The notes: a model not told the origin generated them from the letters alone. 64,000 nt of DNA from BP-191 sp035940575 (GCA_035940575.1 DASZER010000010.1:62001-126000), one strand, 5' to 3'; shown: positions 49,055 to 58,445, numbered from the stretch's first letter. Numbers and translations are program-made.

Positions 49055-49780
49055 TCAGGACGTCGGCGCCTCGTCCACGCGCCGCCGGCGCCCCTGGCGG
49101 GTGTCGTAGACCTGCAGCGGTGGCGCGCCTTCCAGGGCGTGGCGGTCGGTGGTGAGGGCGGCGACGCCGAGGCCGCGGGCGATGCGGGCGATGTTGCGTG
49201 CGCGCTCGTCGCTGGTCGTCACGACGAGGAGCGTGTGGTCGGGCCGGTGCAGGTAGCGGATGAGCTTGCGGCGCCACGCGCCGCGTGCCTCGGTGCCCCG
49301 GTCGACCTCGACGGCCCACGCGCCGGACGCGTCGCCGAGGGTCCACCGGAGCCGCAGGTCGGGCAGTGGCGCGCCGGGCTCGTGCCAGGTGCGGAGCTCG
49401 GCCTCGCCCTGCCACGCGGTGACCTCGATCCCGCCGAGCGCGCCTGGCCGCGTGAGGGCAGCGACCGTCTGGGAGACGGCGAGGGTGTGCGCGAGCTGCG
49501 CGTCGGGTGGCCGCCACGCGTCCCGGTATGCACCGTCGATCGCGGCGGCGTTGCGGCCGGCGCCGTAGAGCCAGACGTGCGCCCCAGGCCCGGCCGGGAC
49601 GTGCCGGCGGCGGAGGTAGCCGGCGGCGGCGAGCTCGCTGAGCCGCCCGGCGAGGGTCTTCACCGACGTGCCCGGCGAGACGAGCTGCGTGAGCGTCGGC
49701 GACGTGGCCCACCCGAGCGACCACGCGGCGTGCACGAGCCGGTGGTCTCTCGCGGTCAGGGAGACCCGGGGCGTCCGCAT
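49055..49780 (-). CDS. replication-relaxation family protein
   Basis: 241 residues from ATG 49780. N-terminal winged helix (LTARDHRLVHAAWSLGWATSPTLTQLV, KTLAGRLSELAAAGYLRRR) and a nuclease-like C-terminal half (PDLRLRW...WAVEVDRGTEARGAWRRKLIRYL) with the E-x-D-x-G-T-E pattern typical of Replic_Relax proteins of actinobacterial plasmids and ICEs. It is thought to act in plasmid replication or DNA processing and is the best candidate here for the DNA-processing protein of transfer. Its start overlaps the stop of the coupling ATPase (TGATG). Confidence 0.8.
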   Translation of the reverse strand: MRTPRVSLTARDHRLVHAAWSLGWATSPTLTQLVSPGTSVKTLAGRLSELAAAGYLRRRHVPAGPGAHVWLYGAGRNAAAIDGAYRDAWRPPDAQLAHTLAVSQTVAALTRPGALGGIEVTAWQGEAELRTWHEPGAPLPDLRLRWTLGDASGAWAVEVDRGTEARGAWRRKLIRYLHRPDHTLLVVTTSDERARNIARIARGLGVAALTTDRHALEGAPPLQVYDTRQGRRRRVDEAPTS

Positions 49781-52059
49781 CAGAAGCCGTCCTCGGGTTC
49801 GGTGGCGTAGCCGAGCTGGATCGGCCGGCCGGGCAGCCGGACGGCGCCGGCGAGCCGGTCGGCGGCGTGGCCGGATCGCAGCGCTGTCGCGGGCGGCAGC
49901 GAGCGGGCGGAGACGACGGGCTGCGGGGTGCCGTCGCGGGTGATCCGCCAGTAGCACTCGTGCGCGGCCTGCGCGCGGAGGTCGTCGGCGTCGAACGGCG
50001 CGAACAGCGGTGCGAGGTAGTCGGCGTCGGCGCTTCCGGTGCGGAACGCGGCGAGGGTGCCGACGTTCGCCAGCAGCGTCGACAGCACGTCGGGGCCGAC
50101 GGCGTGCAGCCGCGAGAGGTTCTGGTTCGCGACGACGAGCCCGAGCCCGTACTTCCGGGTCGCGGTCACGATCTTGGCGAACGTCGACAGCGCGAACTCC
50201 TGGAACTCGTCGATGACGGCGACGACGGGTGGCCGCTGGTCGGGCGGCCGCGCCTCGCGGGCGAGGGCGGCCTGGTAGAGCTGGGTGACGAGCAGGGAGC
50301 CGATCAGCTCGACGGTGCCCTCGGGCACGAGGCCGCGGGGGAGGTTGACGAGCAGGACGCCGCCGTTGTCCATGACGTCGTCGAGGCGCAGGCCCGGGCC
50401 GGGGTCGCCGAAGACGGTGGCGAGGACCGGGTTGCGGTCGAAGTCGGCGGCCTTGTTGAGGATCGCGCGGACGGTGCGGGAGCGGTCGTCGGGTGCGAGG
50501 GAGGCGAACTCGCGCCACCGGGCGGCGACCCGCGGGTCGTTGGCTCGCTCGACCACGTCGCCGCGGAACGCGCCGTCGGTGAGGAACCGCGGGAGCTGCG
50601 CGAGGCAGCCGTCGCCGGCAGCGACGAGGGCGGCGAGCGCGGCTTCGAGGAAGTGCATGAGGTTGGGCGCCGCCGCGCGGTCGAGCCGCCACAGGTCTGC
50701 GAACACGGCGGTCACCGCGGCGCTGCGGACCGCGCGCGCCACCGCCGCGGCACCGTCGTTCGCGGACGGCGGGAGCCACAGCGGGTTGACCGTGGGGAGT
50801 GCGTAGGGGTCGGTGATGTCGAACAGCCGGACCCGCTCCGCCACCGGGTCGGGCACCGTCGCGAGGACGTTGCGGGTGAGGTCGCCGTGCGGGTCGAGCA
50901 CGACGGTGGCGGTGTTCTGCGCGGCGAGCTCGAGGACGAGACGGACGAGCATCGTCGTCTTGCCGGTGCCGGAGGGGCCGATGACGTAGGCGTGGGTCAT
51001 CAGGTCGCGGACCCGCACCCCGACCGGCTCGCCGCCGTCCCGGTGGGTGGTCTCGGCGAGCACCAGCGTGTCCGGCGGCGCGGCGAGGCGCTGCTCCCGG
51101 CGGCGGGCGCCGGTGCGGGTGAGGTGCGGCACGACGAGGTCCGGCCCAGGCAGGTGGCAGAGGCCGGCGAGCTCGGCGGTGCCGAGCACGAGCCGCTCCC
51201 GCCGCGCGACCGCGCCGTCGAGCAGGCCGTCCCAACCGTCCACGTCGATGGTGGCGGCGGGGTCGAGCGCGTTCTGGCCGGGCACGGCGAACTGCCCGAG
51301 CGCCGCCGCGAGCGCGGCGTGGCCCTCGGCTGCGCGCGCCGCGGTAGCCGCCGTCCACGCGGTACGGAGCGTGACGGTGAACGCGGCCTGCGCCGCCTTG
51401 CCGTTGACCCACTTGAGCTGCGCGTCGAGGTCGGCGTGCACGACGGCCGCCGGGGTCGGCGCGGCCGGCTCGGCAGAGGTGGACAGCAGCGACGTGACGA
51501 CGGTCTCGATGATGTCGAGAGGCACGTTCAGCGCCCGCGCCCACAGCGGCTGCGGCACCTCGCCGCGGGCGAGGGCGAGGGCGAGCGCCTTCGCGTCGCG
51601 GTGAAACCGCACCGGCGCCGGCTCAAGCGCGAGGTGCACCAAGCCGCACTCGCCGTCCGCCGTGGCCTCGGTGAGCGCGCCGAGAGTCATCGCCATCGGC
51701 TCGCTGTTCTCGAACTCGCGCACCGTCTTGACCGGGTAGGCCGCGTGCTCGCGCAGCCGCCACCGCGTCCCGGCGACCGCGGCCGGCCTCTCGGGCAGCG
51801 GTGGCGCCGCGTCGACGACCTCGACGTCCGGGTACGTCGCCCGCAGCAACGCGCGGATCGGGACGACGCGGGAATGTTCGGCGCGGAGGTAGATGCCGAC
51901 GTGGCGCGGCGCGCCGACGAGCGCGATCTCCGTCCACTGCCCGCGCCGGGTGGCGGCGTGCAGGGCGGCGTAGAGCTGCTCGGCGGTGAACGGCGCGGAC
52001 CGGTTGTCGCGCGGCACCACGACCTGCAGCCAGGTACGCGGTTCAGGTGATCGGCGCAT
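49780..52059 (-). CDS. VirD4/HerA-type coupling ATPase
   Basis: 759 residues from ATG 52059. An N-terminal region (~1-380) without membrane helices is followed by a motor domain with Walker A GPSGTGKTT (~397), VVLDPHGDLT, Walker B VVAVIDEFQEF and a sensor VVANQNLSRLH. This matches the DUF87/TraG-like ATPases that bring DNA to the type IV channel. Lack of a transmembrane anchor means it probably depends on the VirB4-like or PrgI-like partner. Overlaps the transglycosylase gene by 17 bases. Central to self-transfer of element 2. Confidence 0.85.
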   Translation of the reverse strand: MRRSPEPRTWLQVVVPRDNRSAPFTAEQLYAALHAATRRGQWTEIALVGAPRHVGIYLRAEHSRVVPIRALLRATYPDVEVVDAAPPLPERPAAVAGTRWRLREHAAYPVKTVREFENSEPMAMTLGALTEATADGECGLVHLALEPAPVRFHRDAKALALALARGEVPQPLWARALNVPLDIIETVVTSLLSTSAEPAAPTPAAVVHADLDAQLKWVNGKAAQAAFTVTLRTAWTAATAARAAEGHAALAAALGQFAVPGQNALDPAATIDVDGWDGLLDGAVARRERLVLGTAELAGLCHLPGPDLVVPHLTRTGARRREQRLAAPPDTLVLAETTHRDGGEPVGVRVRDLMTHAYVIGPSGTGKTTMLVRLVLELAAQNTATVVLDPHGDLTRNVLATVPDPVAERVRLFDITDPYALPTVNPLWLPPSANDGAAAVARAVRSAAVTAVFADLWRLDRAAAPNLMHFLEAALAALVAAGDGCLAQLPRFLTDGAFRGDVVERANDPRVAARWREFASLAPDDRSRTVRAILNKAADFDRNPVLATVFGDPGPGLRLDDVMDNGGVLLVNLPRGLVPEGTVELIGSLLVTQLYQAALAREARPPDQRPPVVAVIDEFQEFALSTFAKIVTATRKYGLGLVVANQNLSRLHAVGPDVLSTLLANVGTLAAFRTGSADADYLAPLFAPFDADDLRAQAAHECYWRITRDGTPQPVVSARSLPPATALRSGHAADRLAGAVRLPGRPIQLGYATEPEDGF

Positions 52060-52987
52060 GGCGGCCCTCCCAGAGCCGGAGGTAGGGGTAGGGGTTGATC
52101 TCGCCGGCGACGGAGCCGGTCTTGCTGATCCCGAAGTGCAGGTGCGGCTCGGTGGTTCGGGCGTTGCCGGTGTTGCCGGACAGCCCGAGCCGCGTCCCGG
52201 CCTCGACGACGACACCCGGCTTGATCGACGGGTCGAGGGCGGCGAGGTGGGCGTAGTAGTAGCGCCACCCGTCCTCGCCGCGCAGCGTCACCGTGATGCC
52301 GCCCTTGCCTGTCTCCACCGGTGAGGTGCGGAGCACCTCGGCGCGCACGCAGGCGACGACCGGGGTGCCGATCGGCGCGAAGATGTCGTTGGCCGGGTAG
52401 TCGTGGTGACCGTTCACGTAGTCGCCCGGCGGGGTCATCGGGAACGCGTAGCGGGTGGAGTCGAGCGGCGGCCCACCGGGGCTGTAGTGGTAGCCGAGCT
52501 CGGCCGCCTTGGCGAGGACGGTGGTGGCGTAGGCGGCGGAGCCGCCGTAGCCGCGCAGCGCCTGGGCGGCGTCCCACCCGCCGCCGTCCAGCCGCCCGCT
52601 GACGAGCAGGTGGTTCGCCGCCGCGAGCACCGCGGGCCCGGGGTCGAACGGCGTCGCACCCGGCACGACGTTGAACCGCAGCCACGAGTCCGGCAGGAAC
52701 TGCATCAGCCCGAGCGCCGGGCCGCCGGGGATCGGCTCCCCGACCGCGTCGACGTCGAACCTGGACTCGACGTCGGCGACCGCGACGAGCAGCGCGGGCG
52801 GCAGCACGAACCGCCGCGCCGCCGCGACGAAGAACGGCCGGAGGGGCTCGGGTGCGGCGGCGACCTGCGCCGCGTCGTCACCCGCGACCGCCGCGGCCGG
52901 GGCGGACGTGGCGGCGCCGACCGCGAGCAGCGCGAGCAGCGGGAGCCCGAGCACCGCGCACAGGACCGCGAGCAGGAGGCGCTTCAT
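52043..52987 (-). CDS. bifunctional cell-wall hydrolase: transglycosylase plus M23 peptidase
   Basis: 314 residues from ATG 52987. Signal/anchor helix (LLLAVLCAVLGLPLLALLAVGA), SLT-type transglycosylase domain (~50-170, catalytic Glu in VADVESRFD, GLMQFLPDSW), and M23 endopeptidase (~190-310, HHDYPANDIFAP and HLHFG). It would cut both glycan and peptide of peptidoglycan to open a path for the conjugation channel, the role of VirB1/TraG-type hydrolases. The order of the metal residues is normal. Overlaps the VirB4 stop (ATGA). Confidence 0.9.
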   Translation of the reverse strand: MKRLLLAVLCAVLGLPLLALLAVGAATSAPAAAVAGDDAAQVAAAPEPLRPFFVAAARRFVLPPALLVAVADVESRFDVDAVGEPIPGGPALGLMQFLPDSWLRFNVVPGATPFDPGPAVLAAANHLLVSGRLDGGGWDAAQALRGYGGSAAYATTVLAKAAELGYHYSPGGPPLDSTRYAFPMTPPGDYVNGHHDYPANDIFAPIGTPVVACVRAEVLRTSPVETGKGGITVTLRGEDGWRYYYAHLAALDPSIKPGVVVEAGTRLGLSGNTGNARTTEPHLHFGISKTGSVAGEINPYPYLRLWEGRHAPIT

Positions 52988-54927
52988 CGTGACCTCGGCC
53001 CGGACGACGCGAGCTCGTGCTCGGCGGGATGCGCCACGATCCGGACCGCCGCCCGCAGGCCGGGGGTGAGGAGCAGGCCGTGACCGCGCCGCCCTGCGCG
53101 GAGCAAGGCCGCTTCCGGGGCGGTGAGGCCGAGACCCGCCGCCACCGCGGCCCGGTCGTGGTCCTCGCAGCCGAGGAGCAGCTTCGTCGCGGTGTTCGCG
53201 AGCACCGCCTGGCCGGAGTGGTTGGCGAGGAAGTCCGCGAGGCGCTGGGTCACGACGTCCACCGCGAGGTGGTACTTCCGCGCGCGCCGGGCGAACTGCG
53301 CCAGCAGCTCGGCGGCGGCCGGGTCATCCAGGAGGAGGTGCGCCTCGTCGATGACGAGCAGCCGCGGCTTCGCGACGGCGCCGGTCGTCGCCCGGTCCCA
53401 CGTCCACGCCAGCACGCAGGCCATCACCGCGGGCCGTGCCCGGGCCGGGACCGACCGGAGGTCGAACACGACGAGCGGCGGCGGGTCCTCGAGATCGGGG
53501 TTCGCCGCGAACAGCTGCGCGAGGCTGCCCGACGCGGCGGGTGACAGTCGCGCCGCGAGGTCGGCGCCGGTGAACGGCGGGTGCGCGCTGACGTCGGCGA
53601 GGACGTCGATGAGGTCGTGCATGGTCGCGCGGTGGCCGATGTCGGCGCGGAGCACCATCAGCGCCCGGTCGAGCAGCGCCAGGTCGACGGCGGTCAGCGG
53701 CCCGCCGAGCAGCGCCGCGGAGACGCTGGCCAGGACCGCGAGCCCTTCCGCCGCCGCGAGCCCCGGGCGGGTCGCGAGGCCGACCGGGTCGAGGCCGGCG
53801 GGCTCCTCGCCGACGGCGAGGACGAGCCCGCGGAGCACGTCGCCGACGCGGGTGAACTCGCCCTCCGGGTCCACGACGACCGCCTCGGCGCCGCGGGCGC
53901 GCCAGCGGCAGACCTCCAGCTTCGTCGCGTAGGACTTCCCGGCGCCGCTGGTGCCGACGACCAGCCGCGCCGGGTTGTGGAGACGGAACCGGTCGACGCG
54001 CAGCGGCGCGCCGCTCGCCTCGTCAGCGCCCGCGAGCACCCCGGTGCCGATGAACGCGGGGCCGAGCGGCGCGGGAATGCTGGCCGCCGCGGAGGAGGCG
54101 TCGACCATCCGCCACCGGCCCGGCAGCGGGCTGCCCCCGGCGGCGGCCGCAGCCCACGCGGCGCGCTGCCGGAACACCAGCACCCGCGCCTCCGCGCGCC
54201 ACGGCGCGAGGGCGTCGTGCAGCGCGTGGGTCCGGTCGTCGAGCGCGCCGAGGTCGTCCGCGACCACGGTCAGCAGAAGCTGTGCCCACCACGCCGTCGT
54301 CGCCCCGGCCTGCACGGCCTCCCACAGCGCCTCCGCCGCGTCGATCGCCTGCGCCGTCGCCGGGTCGGCGACCCGCCCGGCCTGCTCGTCGACGGCCGCC
54401 GTCGAGACCAGCGTCGCGACCCGGCGGCGGAAGTGCGCGGCGGCGACCGCGACCGGAACAGGACGCAGGTGCAGCGACACGGTGTCGGCGAAGCCGCGCA
54501 GCGCGCCGGTCCAGCCGAGCGGCACCTGCGCCGGCCACCGGGTGAGGACGAGAGTCCGGGCGACTCGGCCGTCGTCGATCACCGCGGACGTCGGCCGCTC
54601 CCGCACGACGCTCGCGGCGGCGGCCTCGGCGGTGTCGGGGACGAGGCACTCCGCGGGCTCGGTGCCGATGACCTGCGTCTGCCAGACCGTCGCCTCCGCG
54701 GCGAGGCGTCGCGCCAGCACGGCTTCGGCGGCGGTGCCGGTCGCGTCGTCGGCGCACGTGCGCCGCTCGTGTCGGACCTGCACGGCACGCCCCGCGTCGA
54801 GCACCGACACGAGCCGGGCCAGCACGCCGAGCTCACCGTCGTGGTCGAGCAGCGTGACGTCGGGCTGCGCGAGCAGGTAGCGGGGCTCAGCCGCCGAGGG
54901 TGTCGTCGACCCATGCGTCCACCGCAT
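52984..54927 (-). CDS. VirB4-like conjugation ATPase
   Basis: 647 residues. ATG 54927 is supported by GGAGGAGG eight bases upstream, although it overlaps the PrgI-like gene by 41 bases. N-terminal ~300 residues form the VirB4 scaffold; the motor domain has Walker A GTSGAGKSY (~340), VVVDPEGEF, Walker B LLVIDEAHLLL and VTQRLADFL. VirB4 ATPases drive assembly and substrate passage in type IV systems and are the best family marker for conjugation. Cytosolic, membrane-associated. Confidence 0.9.
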   Translation of the reverse strand: MRWTHGSTTPSAAEPRYLLAQPDVTLLDHDGELGVLARLVSVLDAGRAVQVRHERRTCADDATGTAAEAVLARRLAAEATVWQTQVIGTEPAECLVPDTAEAAAASVVRERPTSAVIDDGRVARTLVLTRWPAQVPLGWTGALRGFADTVSLHLRPVPVAVAAAHFRRRVATLVSTAAVDEQAGRVADPATAQAIDAAEALWEAVQAGATTAWWAQLLLTVVADDLGALDDRTHALHDALAPWRAEARVLVFRQRAAWAAAAAGGSPLPGRWRMVDASSAAASIPAPLGPAFIGTGVLAGADEASGAPLRVDRFRLHNPARLVVGTSGAGKSYATKLEVCRWRARGAEAVVVDPEGEFTRVGDVLRGLVLAVGEEPAGLDPVGLATRPGLAAAEGLAVLASVSAALLGGPLTAVDLALLDRALMVLRADIGHRATMHDLIDVLADVSAHPPFTGADLAARLSPAASGSLAQLFAANPDLEDPPPLVVFDLRSVPARARPAVMACVLAWTWDRATTGAVAKPRLLVIDEAHLLLDDPAAAELLAQFARRARKYHLAVDVVTQRLADFLANHSGQAVLANTATKLLLGCEDHDRAAVAAGLGLTAPEAALLRAGRRGHGLLLTPGLRAAVRIVAHPAEHELASSGPRSR

Positions 54928-55528
54928 CGTCGATCGCCTCCTCCCACGGGTCCGGGGCGGGCACCTGCACGGGCACCGGCACGACGACGACGCGGGTCAC
55001 CGGAGCAGCCGGGCCCGGAGCGGGCCAGCGCGCCGCCGCGACGGCCACCACCGCCACCGCCGCGAGACCGAAGACGACCGCCCTCCACGGGCGACGCCGG
55101 CGGACGCGACTTCGCAGGCGTTCGTCCTCGGCCGTCGTCGCGTCCGCCGCCCGCGGCGCTTCCTCGACCGGCCGGACGTGGACCTCGTTCACCTCGGCGA
55201 TGCTCTCGGGCTCGGTACCAGGTTCGCCGGCCGCCGGTGCCTTGTCTGGACGCTCGTTGCGGCGCCGCCGCAGGTACGCGACGGCGGCGGGCAAGAGCCT
55301 GTCGAGCGGCTCGCCGTACGGGCGGATCGCGGCTCCGGCGAGGGCGACCAGCGCGAGCACAGCACCCGTGACGACGCGCAGCGGCGAGCCGCCGCCGAGC
55401 ACCATCACCGCGACGCCCGCCGCGGCGACGGCGAGGTACGCGGCGTGGCGGAACGTCAGCGAACCGGCGAGCCGGTCCTCGACACCCGTCTCAGCAGGGA
55501 CCGGAACAGTGACGCGCTGCGCGGTCAC
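54887..55528 (-). CDS. PrgI-family conjugation membrane protein
   Basis: 213 residues from GTG 55528. The opening VTVPVPAETGVEDRLAGSLTFRHAAYLAVAAAGVAV region followed by two membrane helices (~25-75) is the PrgI-family pattern (VirB3-like position before VirB4). A cytoplasmic or linker part with acidic stretch follows, then a third membrane helix (AVVFGLAAVAVVAVAAA, ~150-170) and an extracytoplasmic tail. Overlaps the pilin-like gene by GTGA and virB4 by 41 bases. Confidence 0.8.
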   Translation of the reverse strand: MTAQRVTVPVPAETGVEDRLAGSLTFRHAAYLAVAAAGVAVMVLGGGSPLRVVTGAVLALVALAGAAIRPYGEPLDRLLPAAVAYLRRRRNERPDKAPAAGEPGTEPESIAEVNEVHVRPVEEAPRAADATTAEDERLRSRVRRRRPWRAVVFGLAAVAVVAVAAARWPAPGPAAPVTRVVVVPVPVQVPAPDPWEEAIDDAVDAWVDDTLGG

Positions 55529-55905
55529 TGGAGGGCCGCCACGACGAGCCCGACGATGACCCGCGCCGACAGCGCGATCGCGAGACCCGCACCCGCGGCG
55601 ACCAGACCGTTCTTCGCCTCGAGCTGCTTGCTCGGGTTCCCGCCCGCGCTCGTGTACTTGACGCCGTTGATCGCGATGAACAGCACGGCGACCGACGCGG
55701 CGATGGCGGTGACGTAGTTGGCGAGGTTGTTCGCGAACGACTTGACCTGGGCCATGCCCTCGTCACCCGGCTGCGCCCATGCGTTCGACGCCCCGACCAT
55801 GACCACGGCCATCGACGCGACGAACCCGCGCCGCCACCGCTTGACCCGCCCGCCGCTCTTGTCCTTGTCCTTGCTCTTGCTCTTCTTGATCTTGTTCTCT
55901 CTCAC
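55525..55905 (-). CDS. VirB2/TrbC-like pilin or channel subunit
   Basis: 126 residues from GTG 55905. Very basic N-terminus (Lys/Ser-rich, ~1-25), then a signal-like helix (GFVASMAVVMVGASNAWA) and a mature part with two hydrophobic helices (YVTAIAASVAVLFIAINGVKY, GLVAAGAGLAIALSARVIVGLVVAAL) separated by a short polar loop (TSAGGNPSKQLEAKN), the VirB2/TrbC arrangement. In Gram-positive systems such proteins line the channel. First gene after structured element S1b. Confidence 0.8.
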   Translation of the reverse strand: MRENKIKKSKSKDKDKSGGRVKRWRRGFVASMAVVMVGASNAWAQPGDEGMAQVKSFANNLANYVTAIAASVAVLFIAINGVKYTSAGGNPSKQLEAKNGLVAAGAGLAIALSARVIVGLVVAALQ

Positions 55906-55941
55906 TTCTCTTCTCTCTTCCTGCTGTTGTTGCTCTCTGCT

Positions 55942-56081
55942 GCTCCACCTGGCTGACCTGCCTCCCTCTCCGAAGTGCGTGTCGAGGGAGTGGCACTTGG
56001 TCGGGGGCGCGAAGCGCTTCCGACCAAGTGCCGCGAACCGCGCACGCACGGAGGAGAAACCGCAGGTCAGCCAGGTGGAGC
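55942..56081. other. structured element S1b: hairpin inside a 20-bp stem
   Basis: Perfect 20-bp outer stem (55942-55961 with 56062-56081) enclosing a perfect 13-bp hairpin (55992-56004 with 56020-56032). On the minus strand it reads in the same order as S1a (20361-20501). Shared unpaired parts include ACTCCCTCGACACGCA; the stem sequences differ but still pair (for example inner stem GGCACTTGGTCGG here, GCCATATGTTCGG there). The loop piece after ACACGC also follows the hairpin sequence (GCACTT here, GCATATGG there), hinting at alternative pairing. It sits between the VirB6-like and pilin genes and overlaps the last 15 bases of the former. Confidence 0.7.
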
Positions 56082-57194
56082 AGTCCCGTTCGACGGCCGG
56101 CTCTGGGTGGCGCCTCCACCGGCGCCTCCAGTCCGGGGTGGAGGCGCCACTCGGACCGCGGCCGACACGGCGGCGCTGGCGCCTCCGGTCTTGGCCGCTG
56201 CGACGGCCCGCACGGCCATCCGGCCGTAGCCGTGGGTGCGTCGGACACGGTGCACGACGTCGCCGCCGTCGAGGCCCATCGCGGCGCCCGCGGTCCAGCC
56301 CGGGAGCTTCGCCATGAGGGCCAACGTGGCGACGCCGGCGAGCGCCCCGACGAAGCCGGACTTGTTCGAGCTGAACATCGCGACGTAGGTGCCGATCAGG
56401 ACCGCGTGCGCGACAGGGAGGAACACCGCCGTCACCTGCAGCCGCCACCACGCGCGCGCCGCCGCGCCGCCGGAGGGCAGCAGGCTGAGACCCATCGCGA
56501 ACGGCGCCAGGACGATGAGCAGCCACAGCGTCGCCCAGCGGGCGAGCCCGAGGACCGTCAGCACGAGGAGGAACACCACACCGACGACCGTCGTGACGAG
56601 CATCGCAAGCGAGCTGCCGAGGTCGCCGCCGAGGATGCGCATGAACGTCGACGTCATCGGGTCCGCGGCGCTGTTCAGGCTCACCTGCGTCAGCGCGTCA
56701 ACCAGGGTGTTCGCGAGCCGCACCTCGATCGCGACGACCGGCAGGCTCACCGCCGCCGTCAGCAGCGCGCTCGCGAGCCGGACCCCGACCGCCTCACGCG
56801 CGGCCAGACCCATGCGGGTCGAGGAGCCGGTGATCATCGCCGTGCCGGAGATCGCGACAAGCAGCCCCGCCAGGACGAACAGCGCGGCGAGCGACGCCGC
56901 CCACATGCTGCGCAGCGTCGGCTCGGCGAGCAGGTCCGGCGTGTGCAGGACGTAGCGCAGCACCGGCTCGGCGAGGCTCTTGAGGAAGTCCTCCACGAGA
57001 CCGCGCAGCAGCTCGCGGATGACCGCGACGATGCCGTCGCCGAGGAGGTCGAACGGGTTGGGGATGATCGGGATGTCCGGCGCCGGCCCGGTCACCGGGG
57101 ACGCCGCCGGGAGGTAGGCCACAAGGGCGGTAGTAGTGATGGCTGCCTCCGTGTCGGTCGGCGGCCCCAGCGAGCGGGCCGGCGTGTCGAGCAC
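56067..57194 (-). CDS. VirB6/TrbL-like polytopic membrane protein
   Basis: About 375 residues. After a periplasmic-type N-terminus (PDIPIIPNPFDLLGDGIVAVIRELL) there are six or seven membrane helices (WAASLAALFVLAGLLVAISGTAM, ASALLTAAVSLPVVAIEVRL, LGSSLAMLVTTVVGVVFLLVLTVLGLARW, LWLLIVLAPFAMGLSLLP and more) and a Gly/Ala/Pro-rich cytoplasmic tail, the VirB6/TrbL pattern. Start is uncertain: GTG 57194 with GAGG six bases upstream is chosen; GTG 57242 would lie inside array C. A GGAGG stands before an ATC codon near 57140, so a still shorter form is possible. First gene of the transfer operon. Confidence 0.75.
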   Translation of the reverse strand: MLDTPARSLGPPTDTEAAITTTALVAYLPAASPVTGPAPDIPIIPNPFDLLGDGIVAVIRELLRGLVEDFLKSLAEPVLRYVLHTPDLLAEPTLRSMWAASLAALFVLAGLLVAISGTAMITGSSTRMGLAAREAVGVRLASALLTAAVSLPVVAIEVRLANTLVDALTQVSLNSAADPMTSTFMRILGGDLGSSLAMLVTTVVGVVFLLVLTVLGLARWATLWLLIVLAPFAMGLSLLPSGGAAARAWWRLQVTAVFLPVAHAVLIGTYVAMFSSNKSGFVGALAGVATLALMAKLPGWTAGAAMGLDGGDVVHRVRRTHGYGRMAVRAVAAAKTGGASAAVSAAVRVAPPPRTGGAGGGATQSRPSNGTAPPG

Positions 57195-57237
57195 GCTGCG
57201 CCTCGGGTGCCGCAGGTCCGGCCCCTCCCGGCGAAGG

Positions 57238-57278
57238 TTCACGGAAATCTCACGGCGGGTTACCAGAACTTCACGGCG
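57238..57278. promoter_or_regulatory. operator array C: 11-bp-period repeats before the transfer operon
   Basis: TTCAC at 57238, CTCAC at 57249, GTTAC at 57259 and TTCAC at 57270 (steps 11, 10, 11), with the same TCACGGCGG-GTTACCA core as arrays A and B. It lies 43 bases before the chosen virB6 start and 127 bases before the divergent DUF2235 gene. It lacks the inverted half present in A and B. Confidence 0.6.
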
Positions 57279-57404
57279 CCAACTTCAGCGCGGGGCCACA
57301 ACGTGCGGCAGCGCCGCGAGACGCTGCGTCGAGACGACCGCGACGTCCCGCCGCGCGCACGTGGGTGCGGCACCGGACGTCACCAGCCACCGCCCGGAGG
57401 GGAC

Positions 57405-58445
57405 GTGGGGAAGAACATCGTCATCTGCCTGGACGGCACCGGGAACGAGCTCAAGGGCGAGGGCAACACCAACGTCGTCGCCCTCTACGACCTGCTCGAC
57501 CTCACCAACCCCACAAAGCAGGTCGCCTACTACGACCCCGGCGTCGGGACGTTCAGCGCACCCGGCGCGTGGACCCCGCCCGCGCGGCTCGCGTCACGCG
57601 TCGCCGGCCTCGCGTTCGGCACCGGCATGAGGCAGAACCTCGCCGAGGCCTACACGTACCTGATGCGCGCCTACGAGCCCGGCGACCGGATCTACCTGTT
57701 CGGGTTCAGCCGCGGCGCCTACACCGCCCGCGCGCTGAGCGGGCTGCTGCACACGATCGGCATCTTCCGGCCCGGCGCCGAGAACCTCGTCCAGTACGCC
57801 GTCGCCGCCTACACGCGCAGGACCAAGACGGCGAAGCACTGGAAGCAGCTCGACCGCTTCCGCTGGGTCTTCGCACACCGCGTCGACGGCGAGACCCGCG
57901 TGCCCGTCGAGTTTCTCGGCGTCTGGGACACGGTCAAGGCGGCGGGCATCCTCCGCTGGGATGCGAAGTGGCCCTACACCCGCAACCTCGCCAACGTCCG
58001 CAAGGTCCGCCACGCGGTGTCGATCGACGAGTACCGGCGGCCCTACCGCGACTACCTCGCGGGCAAGGACGCCAAGGCGAAGGTGCAGCCGACGATCTAC
58101 GAGGTGTGGTTCGCCGGCGTCCACTCCGACGTCGGCGGCACGTTCGAGGACGACCCGCGGCTCGCGAAGATCTCGCTCAAGTGGATGGCGCAGGGTGCGC
58201 ACGCCAACGGCGTGCTCATGAAGGACGGCCCGTACCGCGCGGTGTGCTCCGCGGTGACCGAGGAGCACGCGAAAGGCAAGCAGCACCGGATGGGCAAGGC
58301 GTGGCGGCTGCTCGGCTACCAGACGCGCACCATCCCGGCCGGCGCTCTGCTCCACGACAGCGTCCGCGTTCGACGGGAGGCCGGGCTGGTCCGGGCGAAG
58401 CTGCCCGACGACCCGAAGTGGGCGAACCCGGAGTGGACCTCCTAA
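57405..58445 (+). CDS. DUF2235 alpha/beta hydrolase
   Basis: 346 residues from GTG 57405 (GGAGGGGAC upstream). Family motifs: opening NIVICLDGTGNE, nucleophile elbow YLFGFSRGAYTARAL, FLGVWDTV and WFAGVHSDVGG with catalytic Asp/His region. DUF2235 includes phospholipase-type effectors of secretion systems and other lipid hydrolases; no signal peptide is present here. Placed divergently from the transfer operon and 133 bases before a two-component system. Whether it is an effector, a membrane-remodelling enzyme or a defence protein cannot be told. Confidence 0.85.
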   Translation: MGKNIVICLDGTGNELKGEGNTNVVALYDLLDLTNPTKQVAYYDPGVGTFSAPGAWTPPARLASRVAGLAFGTGMRQNLAEAYTYLMRAYEPGDRIYLFGFSRGAYTARALSGLLHTIGIFRPGAENLVQYAVAAYTRRTKTAKHWKQLDRFRWVFAHRVDGETRVPVEFLGVWDTVKAAGILRWDAKWPYTRNLANVRKVRHAVSIDEYRRPYRDYLAGKDAKAKVQPTIYEVWFAGVHSDVGGTFEDDPRLAKISLKWMAQGAHANGVLMKDGPYRAVCSAVTEEHAKGKQHRMGKAWRLLGYQTRTIPAGALLHDSVRVRREAGLVRAKLPDDPKWANPEWTS

